From contig CM060849.1 in the NCBI GenBank assembly GCA_030737835.1, forward strand, positions 7,997,245 to 8,061,244: a DNA stretch of 64,000 nucleotides. Reading direction: 5' to 3'. The notes under the pieces were generated by a model. It made no database searches. It saw only the letters and a list, made by a program, of their open reading frames with translations, and was not told the origin of the DNA. The position numbers and the translations under genes were made by a program. Below are positions 48,916-61,579 of the stretch, piece after piece. The first letter of the stretch is position 1. Every line of letters begins with the position of its first letter. This stretch comes from Acorus gramineus. Lineage: Eukaryota > Streptophyta > Magnoliopsida > Acorales > Acoraceae.

Positions 48916-50187
48916 GAGTTTGAAAATTTGTAACTTTTTAAATGCAGAATCTACCTAAACTCATATTCAAATGAGGCCTAAATTTTATTTAAAACTATAG
49001 TAATCAAGTTAAATATATATTCATTAGATTATTAATTTAAAAAACTTTTTAAATCTTATTTTGAATTTATTTTAAGTTATAAATAGCTAAATTTGGATCA
49101 AATATGAGTTTTAACATTTGATCTCATTTTTCATCATTTCATATAGTCATAAGTATGTATCAAAATGCTCTTTTCAACGAGCTATTAATCACCCCAATCA
49201 GAGTTATAATTAAAACATTAAATTTTTTAAAAAAATATTTTGAGAATAATTTAATTGTTGGTCAAGTTTAAGGTCTAAACATAATTTTTTCTTCAAAAAA
49301 ATAAATAAAAAATAATAGAATTTGTTACAAATTGATAATATAAATGGAATTGCACGTGTATTATTTTACATGCCTACAAATAACCTAGGATCCCCGATTC
49401 ACATAAACTCTGATATCTAAAGTTGAATTTTGAAGATTTTTTTTAAGAAATTTTCAAATAAGATATTTCATTATTTATTTAATGATTATTTATTTTTAGA
49501 TGTTAATGATTATTAAAATATTTTTTATATGTTGAATGTAGATATCACTTAAAACAATATCATATTTAAATTATTAATCTCTTATTTTATTGGTTGTTCA
49601 GTTTTGTATGTGTTAATGTTTTTTAATATCCTATTAGTTTCACTTAATGTTAATTTTTTTAGAATTTTGATTGAATATATTTTAGATTTTTTTAAAAAAT
49701 TCTGATAGATAAATTACGAGGCGACAAAAAATTTATGGATATTAAATTATATCTATTGTTTATTTATTTATTTATTTTTGTTTGCTCAATTTCCTATACT
49801 TAAATATAGAAAAAAATTGCATTGCATAGACATATTTGTTGATATTTTAAATCATTTTGAAATCTTCTATAATTTTTGTTTAAGAGTGTAACTTAGGCGG
49901 GTTGATTCTAACCCAACCCGGCTATTAGATGAGTTTGGGTTGGAATTTTTGACCATCGAAGTTAACTGGATTTGAACCCAACTCAATTCAAACGAGTTTT
50001 GGTTGGATTTAGATTGGGATCCTGTGTCTGGGGTTTAACTCAATCCAAACCTTTCAAAAGCGTAGACTTTCGATGATCTTCAATCATATGTCTTGATGAG
50101 ATTCGATTTACATCATACGAATGAATTAAAACAATTGAGTTTGTGCAAGTAGGGCTAGACTATTCATGGGATTGTAACCTTGCATAG
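48916..50187. other. AT-rich spacer, no gene seen
   Basis: Very AT-rich with no open frame of interest. Around 49890-50060 there is a short piece with repeated CCAACCC/GGGTTGG and TTTGGGTTGGATT words, possibly a worn transposon end. Confidence 0.5.
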
Positions 50188-50520
50188 TCTCTGTTCGGAT
50201 GAAGAATATGACTTATTTTTAGGTATATAATTATTCTAGCATAAGTGGGTATAAATAACAATAGAGTAATTTTGTGTTTGGTTGTGTTTTGAATTATTCT
50301 CGTTGAAAAATATAATAATAAAATTTTTCTTGTTTGGATAAAATGTAAATAAAATGTGGATAAAAATTTATAAAATGTGAAAAAATAATGATAGTTAATT
50401 TGATAGGTGCTTTATAAGAGGTGATGATGATTGATTTAATAGTGGGCCCACGTATTCTTTGAGTTGAATAATCTGGAATAACTTTAATGGAATAACTATC
50501 AGGTTTTAATGGATAAAATA
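50188..50520 (+). mobile_element. MITE of the dispersed family, partial
   Basis: Begins CTGTTCGGATGAAGAATATG and follows the same word order as 48232-48534, including GTGGGCCCA near 50441 and a final GGAATAACT. It ends just before the target duplication of the foldback element at 50551. Confidence 0.55.
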
Positions 50521-51124
50521 AGCCGCTTATTTTATTTTCCATTTCTTTATGGGCGCGTCTATCCCCACCAATCGTTTTTCTTACCCCACCAATCAAAAAA
50601 AAAAAAAAAAAAAACGGTGTTTGGCTGTTCCCACCAATCCAGATCGACCGAAATTGGTCGCCATTTCAGATTTTGGGCGACCGGACTTGGTCGCCATTTC
50701 AGGTTTTAGGCGACAGTAATTGGTCGCAATTTCAGGCTTTGGGCGACTGTAATTGGTCGAACAGGGTTTAAAACTATATCTACCTATTTTTTGTAAACAA
50801 ATAAATTTTTGGGTTTATCCATCATATTCTACATTTATTCTTTTATCCAAAGAACAGCTAAGGGGCCGAAAAAAATGTAAGTAGGTATACTTTCAATTAA
50901 TTCAAATTTTTATAAAAAAATATCTTATTAGACAAATATATATTATTTTTAAGCTTCGTTTGAATTCGTAGTTAAGAGGATTCTTGGTTTGAAAACAAAA
51001 AAAACCTATCAGTTGATCCAAACACATTATATATTTGGCTTTTGAAAATTAGTCCGTCACTTATGTAAAAAAATTGTTCTTATATTCTACATTTAAGAAT
51101 AATAATTGATTCTCCTTACATTAC

Positions 51125-54100
51125 TGTCACGCCCCAGGGCGGCCAACCCCGGGACGCGGCAAATGTATATATATCATATCAGAAACCTACACAGGAGGTC
51201 AAATGCATATACTCTAAACCACAAATAAAATGACAACACATATCAAATAGGGCTGACATAATATATATACAATATAGCGGAAGCAAAAGACTGAATCTGT
51301 GAATAAACATTCTACAGACTCGATACTCAATCATCTGTCCTGTGAGAGCCAATATACACAAATACAACTGAACATATACAAACACGTGCCAAGCACGGAA
51401 ATCAATACATACAGCCAAGGAAAGGGATGCTGATAGCCTCTGGTACTCGCGGACGTAACGCTGCTCCGCTACTGAAGAAATCCCTCGGAAAGCTCCAACT
51501 GCTGCTCCGGCTCCAGCTCAGGCTCAGTGGCAACTGGGGAAAAACATATGCGAGGGGTGAGCCACACGCTCAGTGAACGGCACAACCCATGCATCACAGA
51601 CAATATTGACCACAACATATTAATCCATTCAATCCACAATTTCCATAACCCAGATCATACCCTCACCTTTACCCCTCAACAGGGGACTCAGGATGTTGGG
51701 ACTAACAATCATCCATAAACAAATCTAGCAGGTCGCTCATCGCCAACCCACTACACCCTCACCCTCACCCTCGACGGGTGACATAGGATTTTGGGACTGA
51801 TAATCATCCATTCACATATCCAGTAGGTCGCTCATCGCCAACCCACTACACCCTCACCCTCACCCTACCACGGGTGACATAGGATTTTGGGACTGACTAG
51901 GCTGTTGGTCACCCTTGGTCCACCGATAGTCTCTCCCTCCACTCCGTAGGCCGCCTGGTCTACTCCCACATTCAGCACAGTCCGTCACCAAATCAGGAGG
52001 TGCCTACTGATGGGAGCCCTCTGTCAGGAAGGCCCTGTCTAACGTTGGGGGTAGTCTCTACCGGATCCAACGCAGGGAACAGAACAGCCTAATCCGTACG
52101 CATATGATCCACTCGGATCCGCCGACAACGCATCTCTCCAACTCAAATGTCATGAACTCTTCAGAGTTCCTCCAGCGCGCATAACCAAGATGCGGGGAAA
52201 CAGTACAATCAAAAGCAGTGTTGGAATACCACTGGGGGAAAGAAACTCGGGAGGGCGGCGTGAGTTCCCGATACAGGGTACCCCGACAACCAAACAAGGA
52301 ACACGGAGTACCCTAACACGGGTCTCACCGCTGTCCTCGCAAGGTCCCTCCCCTATAATATTCACTACTCATGCTAATAATCATACCAAACATACAACTC
52401 TAACGTTCTGAATTCCTCAGAACCCACCAGGGCGCATAACTACGATGCGGGGAACATGCATAAAGTTATAACATGGTGAAATATTCTTGGGGGAAAGCAA
52501 CTCGGGAGGGCAGCGTGAGTTCCCGTTATAGGACGCTCCGACAACCAAACAAGGAACACGGTGTACCCTAACCCGGGTCTCACCGCTGTCCTCGCAAGGC
52601 CCCTCCCCCTAAAATAATCACTATAACATGCAATTCAACAGATACTAGTATTTAATTTAATAAATAAAACTAGTAGGACACATGCATAGGCCGGGTTTCC
52701 TAGCATGTAAACAGGGGACATGCTGCAAGGCTCATATGCATATCCTAAGGGGCAAGTCCCTAACATGCAAAGACTAGGGAAGCATGCATTCTACACATAA
52801 ATTATACAATCATGGATACATATTATTGCAGGTTAATATTCATCCAAGACGCCCCAGGAGAGGTCGGTATACGCCCAAGTGCGTATAACACCTCTCGACT
52901 GGGTTGGATTGTCCCACTCACAGTATTTGAGTCGACGCGCGACCGTCCGTCTAGATCTGCAAGACCGACATTCAATATGGTGAGTTAAAATCCATAATTA
53001 CCCAAAAATACACAACATACACAATTAAACACCCAAGATCCCAAATCAACACCCAACATCCCCCCGGCAACCACCCGCACGGCCACCCGACCGCCCGGGT
53101 GCACCGCCGCGCTTCAGCCCGCGCACCCCGCGCACCGCCCGGGGCTCCGCGCATCCACCGAGCCCAGCCGCGGCAGTCCGCACGCGCCCCGCACGCCGTG
53201 CGCTGGCCCGCGAGCACCCCGCACGCCCCCGCGCGCGGCGCCTCGCCCCCGCGCACACCATCCCTGCCTTGCCGCGCCCCGCGCACGCCTCGCGCACGCC
53301 TCCTCGCCCCGCGCGCACCCCGCGCGCACCTCCGCCACCCCTCCGCGCGCACCTCGCGCGTCCAGCACCTCCGGCAGCACCTCCGCGCGCACCTCGCGCG
53401 TCCAGCAGCACCTCCGCGCGCCTCCGCGCGCCCAGCAGCACCTCCGCGCGCCTCCGCGCGCACCTCGCGCGTCCAGCACTCCGGCAGCACCTCCGCGCGC
53501 CTCCGCGCGCACCTCGCGCGTCCAGCAACTCGGCCAGCACCTCCGCGCGCGCCTAGCACCTCGGCCAGCACCTCCTCGCGCACGGCACAGCACCGTGGCC
53601 ACCACCTCCTCGCGCCCAGACCAGCGCGACCAGCACCTCGTGCCCGAGCTGCCCGAGGCCACCAGCCCGCCAGTCCGCCCTGCCAGCACCTCCAACCGGC
53701 ACATCAGCACGACCCCGACTGCCAGCCCCCGACCCGCGCACGCCCGACGCGCCTGCCGCGCGCACGCACGCCCGCGCGCGCACGCGCGCATCCCTGCACG
53801 CGCCCAGCCTACGCGCGGCCTGGGCTGCTGCCGCCGCATGCCTGCTGCCCGGGACAGCGTCCCCGCCTGCCGAGCACCTCCAACCACCTCTCCCACTGCC
53901 GCCGACCACCTCCCACCACCTCCGACCACCCTCCGACGACCCCCACAGCCGCCGACCACCCCCAATCACAAAAACCTCCCCCTAGCATTCATCTAAGCAA
54001 GAAAAAGGAGAGAAAGAAGGCTTACCGAGGGGAGGGAGCGAAGTCCGGACGCTCTCCACGCGCCGAAACCCTTCCCAAAAGCCTTCTCACGCCCCGATCT

Positions 54101-54615
54101 AGCTCCACCACCAAAATGGGCCAAAACAGAGGAGAGAGAGGGGAGGTCGGAGAGGCTAAAGTCGTCGGAATTCGGATTTGAAGACACCGGTGTGTAGATC
54201 GGGACCCGATCTACACTTCCCGTGCTTTGGGTTTTCGATTTTGAGGGGTGGAGGGGGCTCGAACGGAAGAAAATCGGAGGAGAGGAGAGAGAGAGATAGT
54301 CGGGAGAGACGATGAATAGTGACGAGGTGATTTTTGATTTCTTTTAAGTAGAGCGCGACTTAAAAACCCGGATACGCCCCGGAACTGGAAAATTTTTGCA
54401 AACGGTGCCGGAATTCGATGAAATTTTCGTGAGAGGTCAGAAATGGCACCAGGACACCAAATATGCAGTCAGATTTTCAATCGGAGTCCTCTAGCTCAGA
54501 CGATAGCTAACAGTCTGAAAATACGCGGTTCCGATCGAAAAACCGCTAAAAATTTTAAAAACCGCCAGGGCGCTCTAACGGTTACCAACAGGTTAAAAGT
54601 GACACATATATAACA
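51125..54615 (-). repeat. 3' LTR of the Gypsy element
   Basis: In element orientation it starts TGTTATATATGTGTCAC and ends GCGTGACA. A GC-rich core (about 53070-53900) is made of CCTCCGCGCGCACCTCGCG-type repeats, and CTCACCCTCACCCT minisatellites occur near 51755 and 51855. The long open frames in the core on both strands are by-products of the GC-rich repeat, not genes. Confidence 0.9.
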
Positions 54616-54830
54616 TTATTCCCCCCTTAGGAAATTTTGTCCCCAAAATTCGCCAAAAACATCTAGGAGGGGAAAGATGCGGATACGCGTCGAACCTGGC
54701 CTCCATGAGCTCCCAAGTGTCCTTAACACCGGAACGGTGCTGCCATCGCACCTCGACCAACTGGACGGTCTTGGTGCGGGCGCTCCTCACGCGGCGGTCC
54801 ATGATCACAATCTACTGCTCCACGAATGAC
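54616..54830 (-). mobile_element. End of pol (chromodomain-like) and polypurine tract
   Basis: On the minus strand this stretch encodes a short chromodomain-like tail (LVEVRWQHRSGVKDTWELME), typical of the end of chromovirus integrase, then AAGGGGGGAA directly before the 3' LTR, the usual polypurine tract. It is a fossil remnant. Confidence 0.65.
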
Positions 54831-55249
54831 TGTCCGGTTCAGAGACGAACGGCTCGAACGGGATGACGTGAGCAGGATCGCGGACACACCCTTACCCACT
54901 GCGAACCCACCACTCCAAGACGGAGAGGTAAGAATTGGCGCTAAGGTGAGCCTCCGAGTAAACTCCAGGAAGCTCTCCTCGCAAGAAGGGGACCACTCGA
55001 ACCGGATATCCCTCCGAGTAAGGCGGGTAAGAGGAACAGCTATCTTCGAGAATCCTCGTCAAACCTCCTGCAATAACTGCCCAAACTCCGGAAGCTCCGA
55101 ATCCATGCGGGGCTCGACGGTCTACGCCAATTCGACATAGCAAGCGTCTTACCCGGGTCCACAGATATCCTTTCCCAGAAACCACTCAGCCCAAAAGGCC
55201 TTAACCTCTACCAAACTCGCACTTGATCTCTCATCTATCTGATGCTTCC

Positions 55250-56190
55250 ATGGTATCCCTTGCCTGGGAAAAGAAACCTCGGGAGGGCACTATGAAATCC
55301 CGATATAGGATACCCCGACAACCAAACAAGGAACACGAAGTATCCTAGTCCGGGTTTCAACGCCGACCTCACAAGGCCCCTTAATCCAGAAAGGAACACT
55401 AGAAGAAGACATCATTATTAAAGAACATTACCAATCTCACCGGATCATCTACATCTAGATAATCATCCACCGATATCCTTCAGCATCCATCTCAAGACCG
55501 GACCCAACCTCTATGGGAACGGTCGAACCACGACCGAGTCACGAGGCGACGCGTCTTTGTCTCATCCACACCCTCACTCCTCAGGAGACATATTGGGACT
55601 TTGGGAGAGACTTAGACTGTTCTCTACCCCTGGTCCACCGGTAGCCTCTCCTCCACACCGTAGGCCGCCTGGTCCGCTCCCACAATTCAGCACCGTCCGA
55701 AACCAAATCAGGAGGTGCCTACTGAGGGGAGCCCTCTGTCAGGAAGGCCTCTCTAACGCTGAGGAGTCCCTACTAGGGTCCAACGAAGGGGAGAACGACA
55801 CCATACTCGCGTCATCATCCATTACAGGACCGAACCCAACATCATCGGGAATGGTCGAATAAACCATTTGGTCACGAGCGACCCGTCTTCGCCTCATCCA
55901 CACCCTCACTCCCGAAAGGAGACATTTTGGGACTTTAGGAGAGACTTAGACTGCTCTCTACCCCTGGTCCACCGGTAGCCTCTCCCCGCTCCGTAGCTCG
56001 CCTGGTCCTCTGACCGGGGGCCTGTCTAACGCCGGGGCTGTACTACGCGGATCCAACTAAGGGGAGAGCGATTCCACGCTCGCGACACCATTCAATAACC
56101 TCTTACCGGTAGCCCCTACCTAGCATACTCCCAAATTCAGTACCACTCCGATTGCATCGGCGGTACCTACTGATGGGAACTCACTGCCAG
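55250..56190 (-). repeat. LTR-like segments inside the Gypsy element
   Basis: Two stretches (about 55250-55860 and 55895-56190) resemble parts of the element's own LTR, for example the segment with CCGACAACCAAACAAGGAAC and the one with CAAATCAGGAGGTGCCTACT. They are more diverged than the two LTRs are from each other, so they seem to come from a related element or an older rearrangement. Confidence 0.65.
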
Positions 56191-57657
56191 GACAGCTAAA
56201 ACCCGGCTTCCTTAACCCAACCAACCGCTCTTGACACTCACTCATCCAGATACCCCACACACTTGCATAATAACCACCAATTACACACACAACTATCCTT
56301 ATACTAGAAAGCTGGGAACACAAGATGATACCTCGAACCATGACACCCGAAGGCTGCGCCTCCTCGGCCGTAAGCGCTGCAACTCTACCCTGCACCAACC
56401 GCGGCTGAGGAACAGGAGCACGCCTCGCCGGCTGCACTGGCTGCTGCTGGCGCTGAGGCTGCTGCTGCTGCTGCTGGCGCGGAAGCTGCTGCTGCAAGAA
56501 CGGCGGCTGCTGAGGTGGCACTCGGGGTCGGTCAGCATCTGGGCAATTGTATCTGATATGCCCGATGCGCTGACAATGAAAACAGCGCCGCTTCTCCGGC
56601 TGCCAGGACTGGATGGGCACTGCTGCAATGGGCGCCGGATCCCATACTGGCACCGCATCTGCTGGAGGAGAGGCAGCCGCTGACTGCTCGAAGCGGGGCC
56701 TCTTCCTCTTGCGCTGCCCCTGGTCCCGACTCCCGGAAGGACCCTGATCTGAAGAAGGGGTCGGAGCCCGCACTTGAATCCCGAGGTCTCTCTCGACGGT
56801 CTTCGCCCGAGACACTACGTCGGAGTACCTCGTGAAAGCGTGGGCAGTGACATGCACCCGGATAGCGCTGCTGAGACCCAGCTCGAATCGCCGGCACCTC
56901 GTGACCTCATCCGTCACCAAGGCTGGAGCGAACCTGGAAAGGCTCGTGAAGCGCGCAGAGTAGTCAGCGACGGACATGGTGCCCTGAGTCAGCTGCTCGA
57001 ACTCCCGCTCCACTAGCTGTCGCGTCGAGAACGGAAAGTACTCATCCAAGAAGTACCTCCGGAATCCCGCCCAAGAAAGCTGCTCCACTCCCTCTGGAAT
57101 GTCCACCACTCGGGTAGCCCACCACTCGGCGGCATCACCCTTCAGCATGAAAGTGGCCAAGGCGACTCGCTGGCGATCGGTGCAAAGCATGGCCGCGAAG
57201 ATCACATCCACCTCCCTCAACCAACGCTCTGGCGCAAGAGGATCTGCCGACTGCCCATGAAACTCGGGAGGATGGAGCTTCAGAAAGGCGTTGAGGCCGC
57301 TCTGCTGCACTCGCGCTGCCGCCTCTAGCTCCTCCTCCCTTTCCAGGGGATCCTCAACTCCACTGCCGGAACTGCCACAGGAACTGGGGGTACATCGGGT
57401 ACCGCAGGCGGATCTACCACCAAGGGGACCTGCGGAACTGCCTCGCGAGTCGCCCTCAGCTCCTGAATCTCTCTAGCCTGCTCTGCCATCATCCGCGTCT
57501 GTGTCTCCACCAAATCAGCCAACCGAGCGAAAGCACGCTCCCAAGCAGGTGGCTCCTGCGTCAAGGGCTCTCCGGTAGCATCCTCGTCTCTGGTAGGTCC
57601 GGAAACCTCCAAAGACCGAGAGGGACCTCGTCCGCGCCGTCCTCTGCGAGGAGGCAT
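56120..57657 (-). mobile_element. gag region of the Gypsy element
   Basis: The minus strand encodes the typical retrotransposon gag fold (phrases such as GDAAEWWATRVV and FEQLTQGTMSVADYSARF) followed by a CCHC zinc knuckle, CFHCQRIGHIRYNC. An upstream part carries a proline-rich and coiled-coil-like stretch. In a living element this would form the particle. The copy is a fossil and the region is broken. Confidence 0.85.
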
Positions 57658-57760
57658 ATCAGCACCCTAAGAAAACCAGACACTAGGATCAGAATACTCA
57701 TATCGAAATCCTAGGACTCATCTCTATGCAAAGGAAGACAATTGGCTCTGACAGGACCAG

Positions 57761-57772
57761 GCTCTGATACCA
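57761..57772 (-). other. Primer-binding site (initiator Met-tRNA type)
   Basis: On the minus strand TGGTATCAGAGC lies 5 bases inside the 5' LTR. It is the standard site complementary to the 3' end of plant initiator methionine tRNA. Confidence 0.9.
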
Positions 57773-57777
57773 ACTTT

Positions 57778-60700
57778 TGTCACGCCCCAGGGCGGCCAAC
57801 CCCGGTCGCGGCAAATGTATATATATCATATCAGAAACCTACACAGGAGGTCAAATGCATATACTCTACACAATAAAATGACAACACATACAAATAGGGC
57901 TGACATAATATATACAATATAGCGGAAGCAAAAGACTGAATCTGTGAATAAACATTCTACAGACTCGATACTCAATCATACGTCCTGTGAGAGCCAATAT
58001 ACACAAATATAACTGAACATATACAAACACGTGCCAAGCACGGAAATCAAATACATACAGCCAAGGAAAGGGATGCTGATAGCCTCTGGTACTCGCGGAC
58101 GTAGCGCTGCTCCGCTACTGAAGGAATCCCTCGGAAAGCTCCAACTGCTGCTCCGGCTCCAGCTCAGGCTCAGTGGCAACTGGGGAAAAACATATGCGAG
58201 GGGTGAGCCACACGCTCAGTGAACGGCACAACCCATGCATCACAGACAATATTGACCACAACATATTAATCCATTCAATCCACAATTTCCATAACCCAGA
58301 TCATACCCTCACCTTTTACCCCTCAACAGGGGACTCAGGATGTTGGGACTAACAAACATCCATAAACAAATCTAGCAGGTCGCTCATCGCCAACCCACTA
58401 CACCCTCACCCTCACCCTCGACGGGTGACATAGGATTTTGGGACTGATAATCATCCATTCACATATCCAGTAGGTCGCTCATCGCCAACCCACTACACCC
58501 TCACCCTCACCCTACCACGGGTGACATAGGATTTTGGGACTGACTAGGCTGTTGGTCACCCTTGGTCCACCGATAGTCTCTCCTCCACTCCGTAGGCCGC
58601 CTGGTCTACTCCCACATTCAGCACAGTCCGTCACCAAATCAGGAGGTGCCTACTGATGGGAGCCCTCTGTCAGGAAGGCCCTGTCTAACGTTGGGGGTAG
58701 TCTCTACCGGATCCAACGCAGGGAACAGAACAGCCTAATCCGTACGCATATGATCCACTCGGATCCGCCGACAACGCATCTCTCCAACTCAAATGTCATG
58801 AACTCTTCAGAGTTCCTCCAGCGCGCATAACCAAGATGCGGGGAAACAGTACAATCAAAAGCAGTGTTGGAATACCACTGGGGGAAAGAAACTCGGGAGG
58901 GCGGCGTGAGTTCCCGATACAGGGTACCCCGACAACCAAACAAGGAACACGGAGTACCCTAACACGGGTCTCACCGCTGTCCTCGCAAGGTCCCTCCCCT
59001 ATAATATTCACTACTCATGCTAATAATCATACCAAACATACAACTCTAACGTTCTGAATTCCTCAGAACCCACCAGGGCGCATAACTACGATGCGGGGAA
59101 CATGCATAAGGTTATAACATGGTGAAATATTCTTGGGGGAAAGCAACTCGGGAGGGCAGCGTGAGTTCCCGTTATAGGACGCTCCGACAACCAAACAAGG
59201 AACACGGTGTACCCTAACCCGGGTCTCACCGCTGTCCTCGCAAGGCCCCTCCCCTAAAATAATCACTATAACATGCAATTCAACAGATACTAGTATTTAA
59301 TTTAATAAATAAAACTAGTAGGACACATGCATAGGCCGGGTTTCCTAGCATGTAAACAGGGGACATGCTGCAAGGCTCATATGCATATCCTAAGGGGCAA
59401 GTCCCTAACATGCAAAGACTAGGGAAGCATGCATTCTACACATAAATTATACAATCATGGATACATATTATTGCAGGTTAATATTCATCCAAGACGCCCC
59501 AGGAGAGGTCGGTATACGCCCAAGTGCGTATAACACCTCTCGACTGGGTTGGATTGTCCCACTCACAGTATTTGAGTCGACGCGCGACCGTCCGTCTAGA
59601 TCTGCAAGACCGACATTCAATATGGTGAGTTAAAATCCATAATTACCCAAAAATACATAACATACACAATTAAACACCCAAAATCCCAAATTAATCACCC
59701 AACACCCCCCCGGCAACCACCCGCACGGCCCCCCGACCGCCCGGGTGCACCGCCGCGCTTCAGCCCGCGCACCCCGCGCACCGCCCGGGGCTCCGCGCAT
59801 CCACCGAGCCCAGCCGCGGCAGTCCGCACGCGCCCCGCACGCCGTGCGCTGGCCCGCGAGCACCCCGCACGCCCCCGCGCGCGGCGCCTCGCCCCCGCGC
59901 ACACCATCCCTGCCTTGCCGCGCCCCGCGCACGCCTCGCGCACGCCTCCTCGCCCCGCGCGCACCCCGCGCGCACCTCCGCCACCCCTCCGCGCGCACCT
60001 CGCGCGTCCAGCACCTCCGGCAGCACCTCCGCGCGCACCTCGCGCGTCCAGCAGCACCTCCGCGCGCCTCCGCGCGCCCAGCAGCACCTCCGCGCGCCTC
60101 CGCGCGCACCTCGCGCGTCCAGCACTCCGGCAGCACCTCCGCGCGCCTCCGCGCGCACCTCGCGCGTCCAGCAACTCGGCCAGCACCTCCGCGCGCCCTA
60201 GCACCTCGGCCAGCACCTCCTCGCGCGCGGCACAGCACCGTGGCCACCACCTCCTCGCGCCCAGACCCTGCGCGACCAGCACTTCGTGCCCGAGCTGCCC
60301 GAGGCCACCAGCCCGCCAGTCCGCCCTGCCAGCACCTCCAACCGGCACATCAGCACGACCCCGACTGCCAGCCCCCGACCCGCGCACGCCCGCGCGCCTG
60401 CCGCGCGCACGCACGCCCGCGCGCGCACGCGCGCATCCCTGCACGCGCCCAGCCTACGCGCGGCCTGGGCTGCTGCCGCCGCATGCCTGCTGCCCGGGAC
60501 AGCGTCCCCGCCTGCCGAGCACCTCCAACCACCTCTCCCACTGCCCCGACCACCTCCCACCACCTCCGACCACCCTCCGACGACCCCCACAGCCGCCGAC
60601 CACCCCCAATCACAAAAACCTCCCCCTAGCATTCATCTAAGCAAGAAAAAAGAGGGAAAGAAGGCTTACCGAGGGGAGGGAGCGAAGTCCGGACGCTCTC

Positions 60701-61261
60701 CACGCGCCGAAACCCTTCCCAAAAGCCTTCTCACGCCCCGATCTAGCTCCACCACCAAAATGGGCCAAAACAGAGGAGAGAGAGGGGAGGTCGGGGAGGC
60801 TAAAGTCGTCGGAATTCGGATTTGAAGACACCGGTGTGTAGATCGGGACCCGATCTACACTTCCCGTGCTTTGGGTTTTCGATTTTGAAGGGTGGAAGGG
60901 GCTCGAACGGAAGAAAATCGGAGGAGAGGAGAGAGGAAATCTCGACGGGAGAGACGATGAATAGTGACGAGGTGATTTTTGATTTCTTTTAAGTAGAGCG
61001 CGACTTAAAAACCCGGATACGCCCCGGAACTGGAAAATTTTTGCAAACGATGCCGGAATTCAATGAAATTTTCGTGGGAGGTCAGAAATGGCACCAGGAC
61101 ACCAAATATGCAGTCAGATTTCCAATCGGAGTCCTCTAACTCAGACGATAGCTAACAGTCTGAAATTATGCGGTTCCGATCGAAAAACCCTAAAAAAATT
61201 TTTAAAACTGCCAGGACGCTCTAACGGTTACCAACAGGTTAAAAGTGACACATATATAACA
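57778..61261 (-). repeat. 5' LTR of the Gypsy element
   Basis: This LTR is near-identical to 51125-54615 along its length, differing by scattered single bases and a few small indels. It carries the same GC-rich core (about 59700-60540). Confidence 0.9.
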
Positions 61262-61579
61262 ATTACAACTCAGACTTGAAGTGGTATGAAGGATTCAAGG
61301 AAGATATACGTCATGGGATTACGTTTCCAAGAAAAAAATTATAAACTTTATTACAAATCCTGTTCGACCAAGTTCGATCGTCCGAAACCTGAAATGACGA
61401 CCAAGTCCGGTCGCCCAAAATCTGAAATGGCGACCAAGTCCGGTCGTCCAAAACCTGAAGTGGCGACCAAATCTGGTCGACCTGGCCGGATCGGTGGGAA
61501 AAGATAAAACACCGATTTTTTTTTTTCGATTGGTGGGGTAAGAAAAACCCTCGGTGGGATAGCTGTGCCCTTTCTTTAT

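Larger units (their letters stand above)
51125..61261 (-). mobile_element. Ty3/Gypsy chromovirus-like LTR retrotransposon, broken (10.1 kb)
   Basis: This is a fossil element on the minus strand, flanked by exact 5-mers ATTAC (51120-51124 and 61262-61266). Parts seen: two LTRs of about 3.49 kb, a primer-binding site for initiator Met-tRNA, a gag region, a chromodomain-like end of pol beside the 3' LTR, and a polypurine tract. Most of pol is not visible, and the element is broken in several places. The LTRs differ only at scattered positions by eye, so the insertion is young. It lies within the foldback element 50551-61570. The chromodomain and polypurine tract resemble the Tekay/Del group, but I cannot be sure of the lineage. 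Confidence 0.88.
50551..61570. mobile_element. Foldback element with tandem-repeat arms, split by a Gypsy element
   Basis: The left end GGGCGCGTCTATCCCCACC and the right end GGTGGGATAGCTGTGCCC are inverse copies. The flanks TTTCTTTAT (50542-50550 and 61571-61579) match exactly over 9 bp, as for Mutator-like transposons. Without the inserted retroelement and its duplicated ATTAC, the element is about 878 bp. The left arm (50551-50765) has 33-bp units starting at 50646, 50679, 50712 and 50745, each with GACC facing GGTC; the right arm (about 61355-61570) has the inverse units. Its end sequence resembles that of 45158-46275, so both belong to one wider family. No protein of its own is seen. Confidence 0.85.

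Noticed and set aside
53099-54181. Very long overlapping open frames on both strands (up to 360 codons), repeated at 59630-60825 and 15909-16687
   Set aside because: They lie in the GC-rich core of the LTRs, consist almost only of Arg, Ala, Pro, Gly and Ser, and occur in several frames and both strands at once. GC-rich repeats lack stop codons, so these are by-products.
56231-57016. Plus-strand open frames opposite the Gypsy gag region
   Set aside because: They are shadows of the minus-strand gag sequence.
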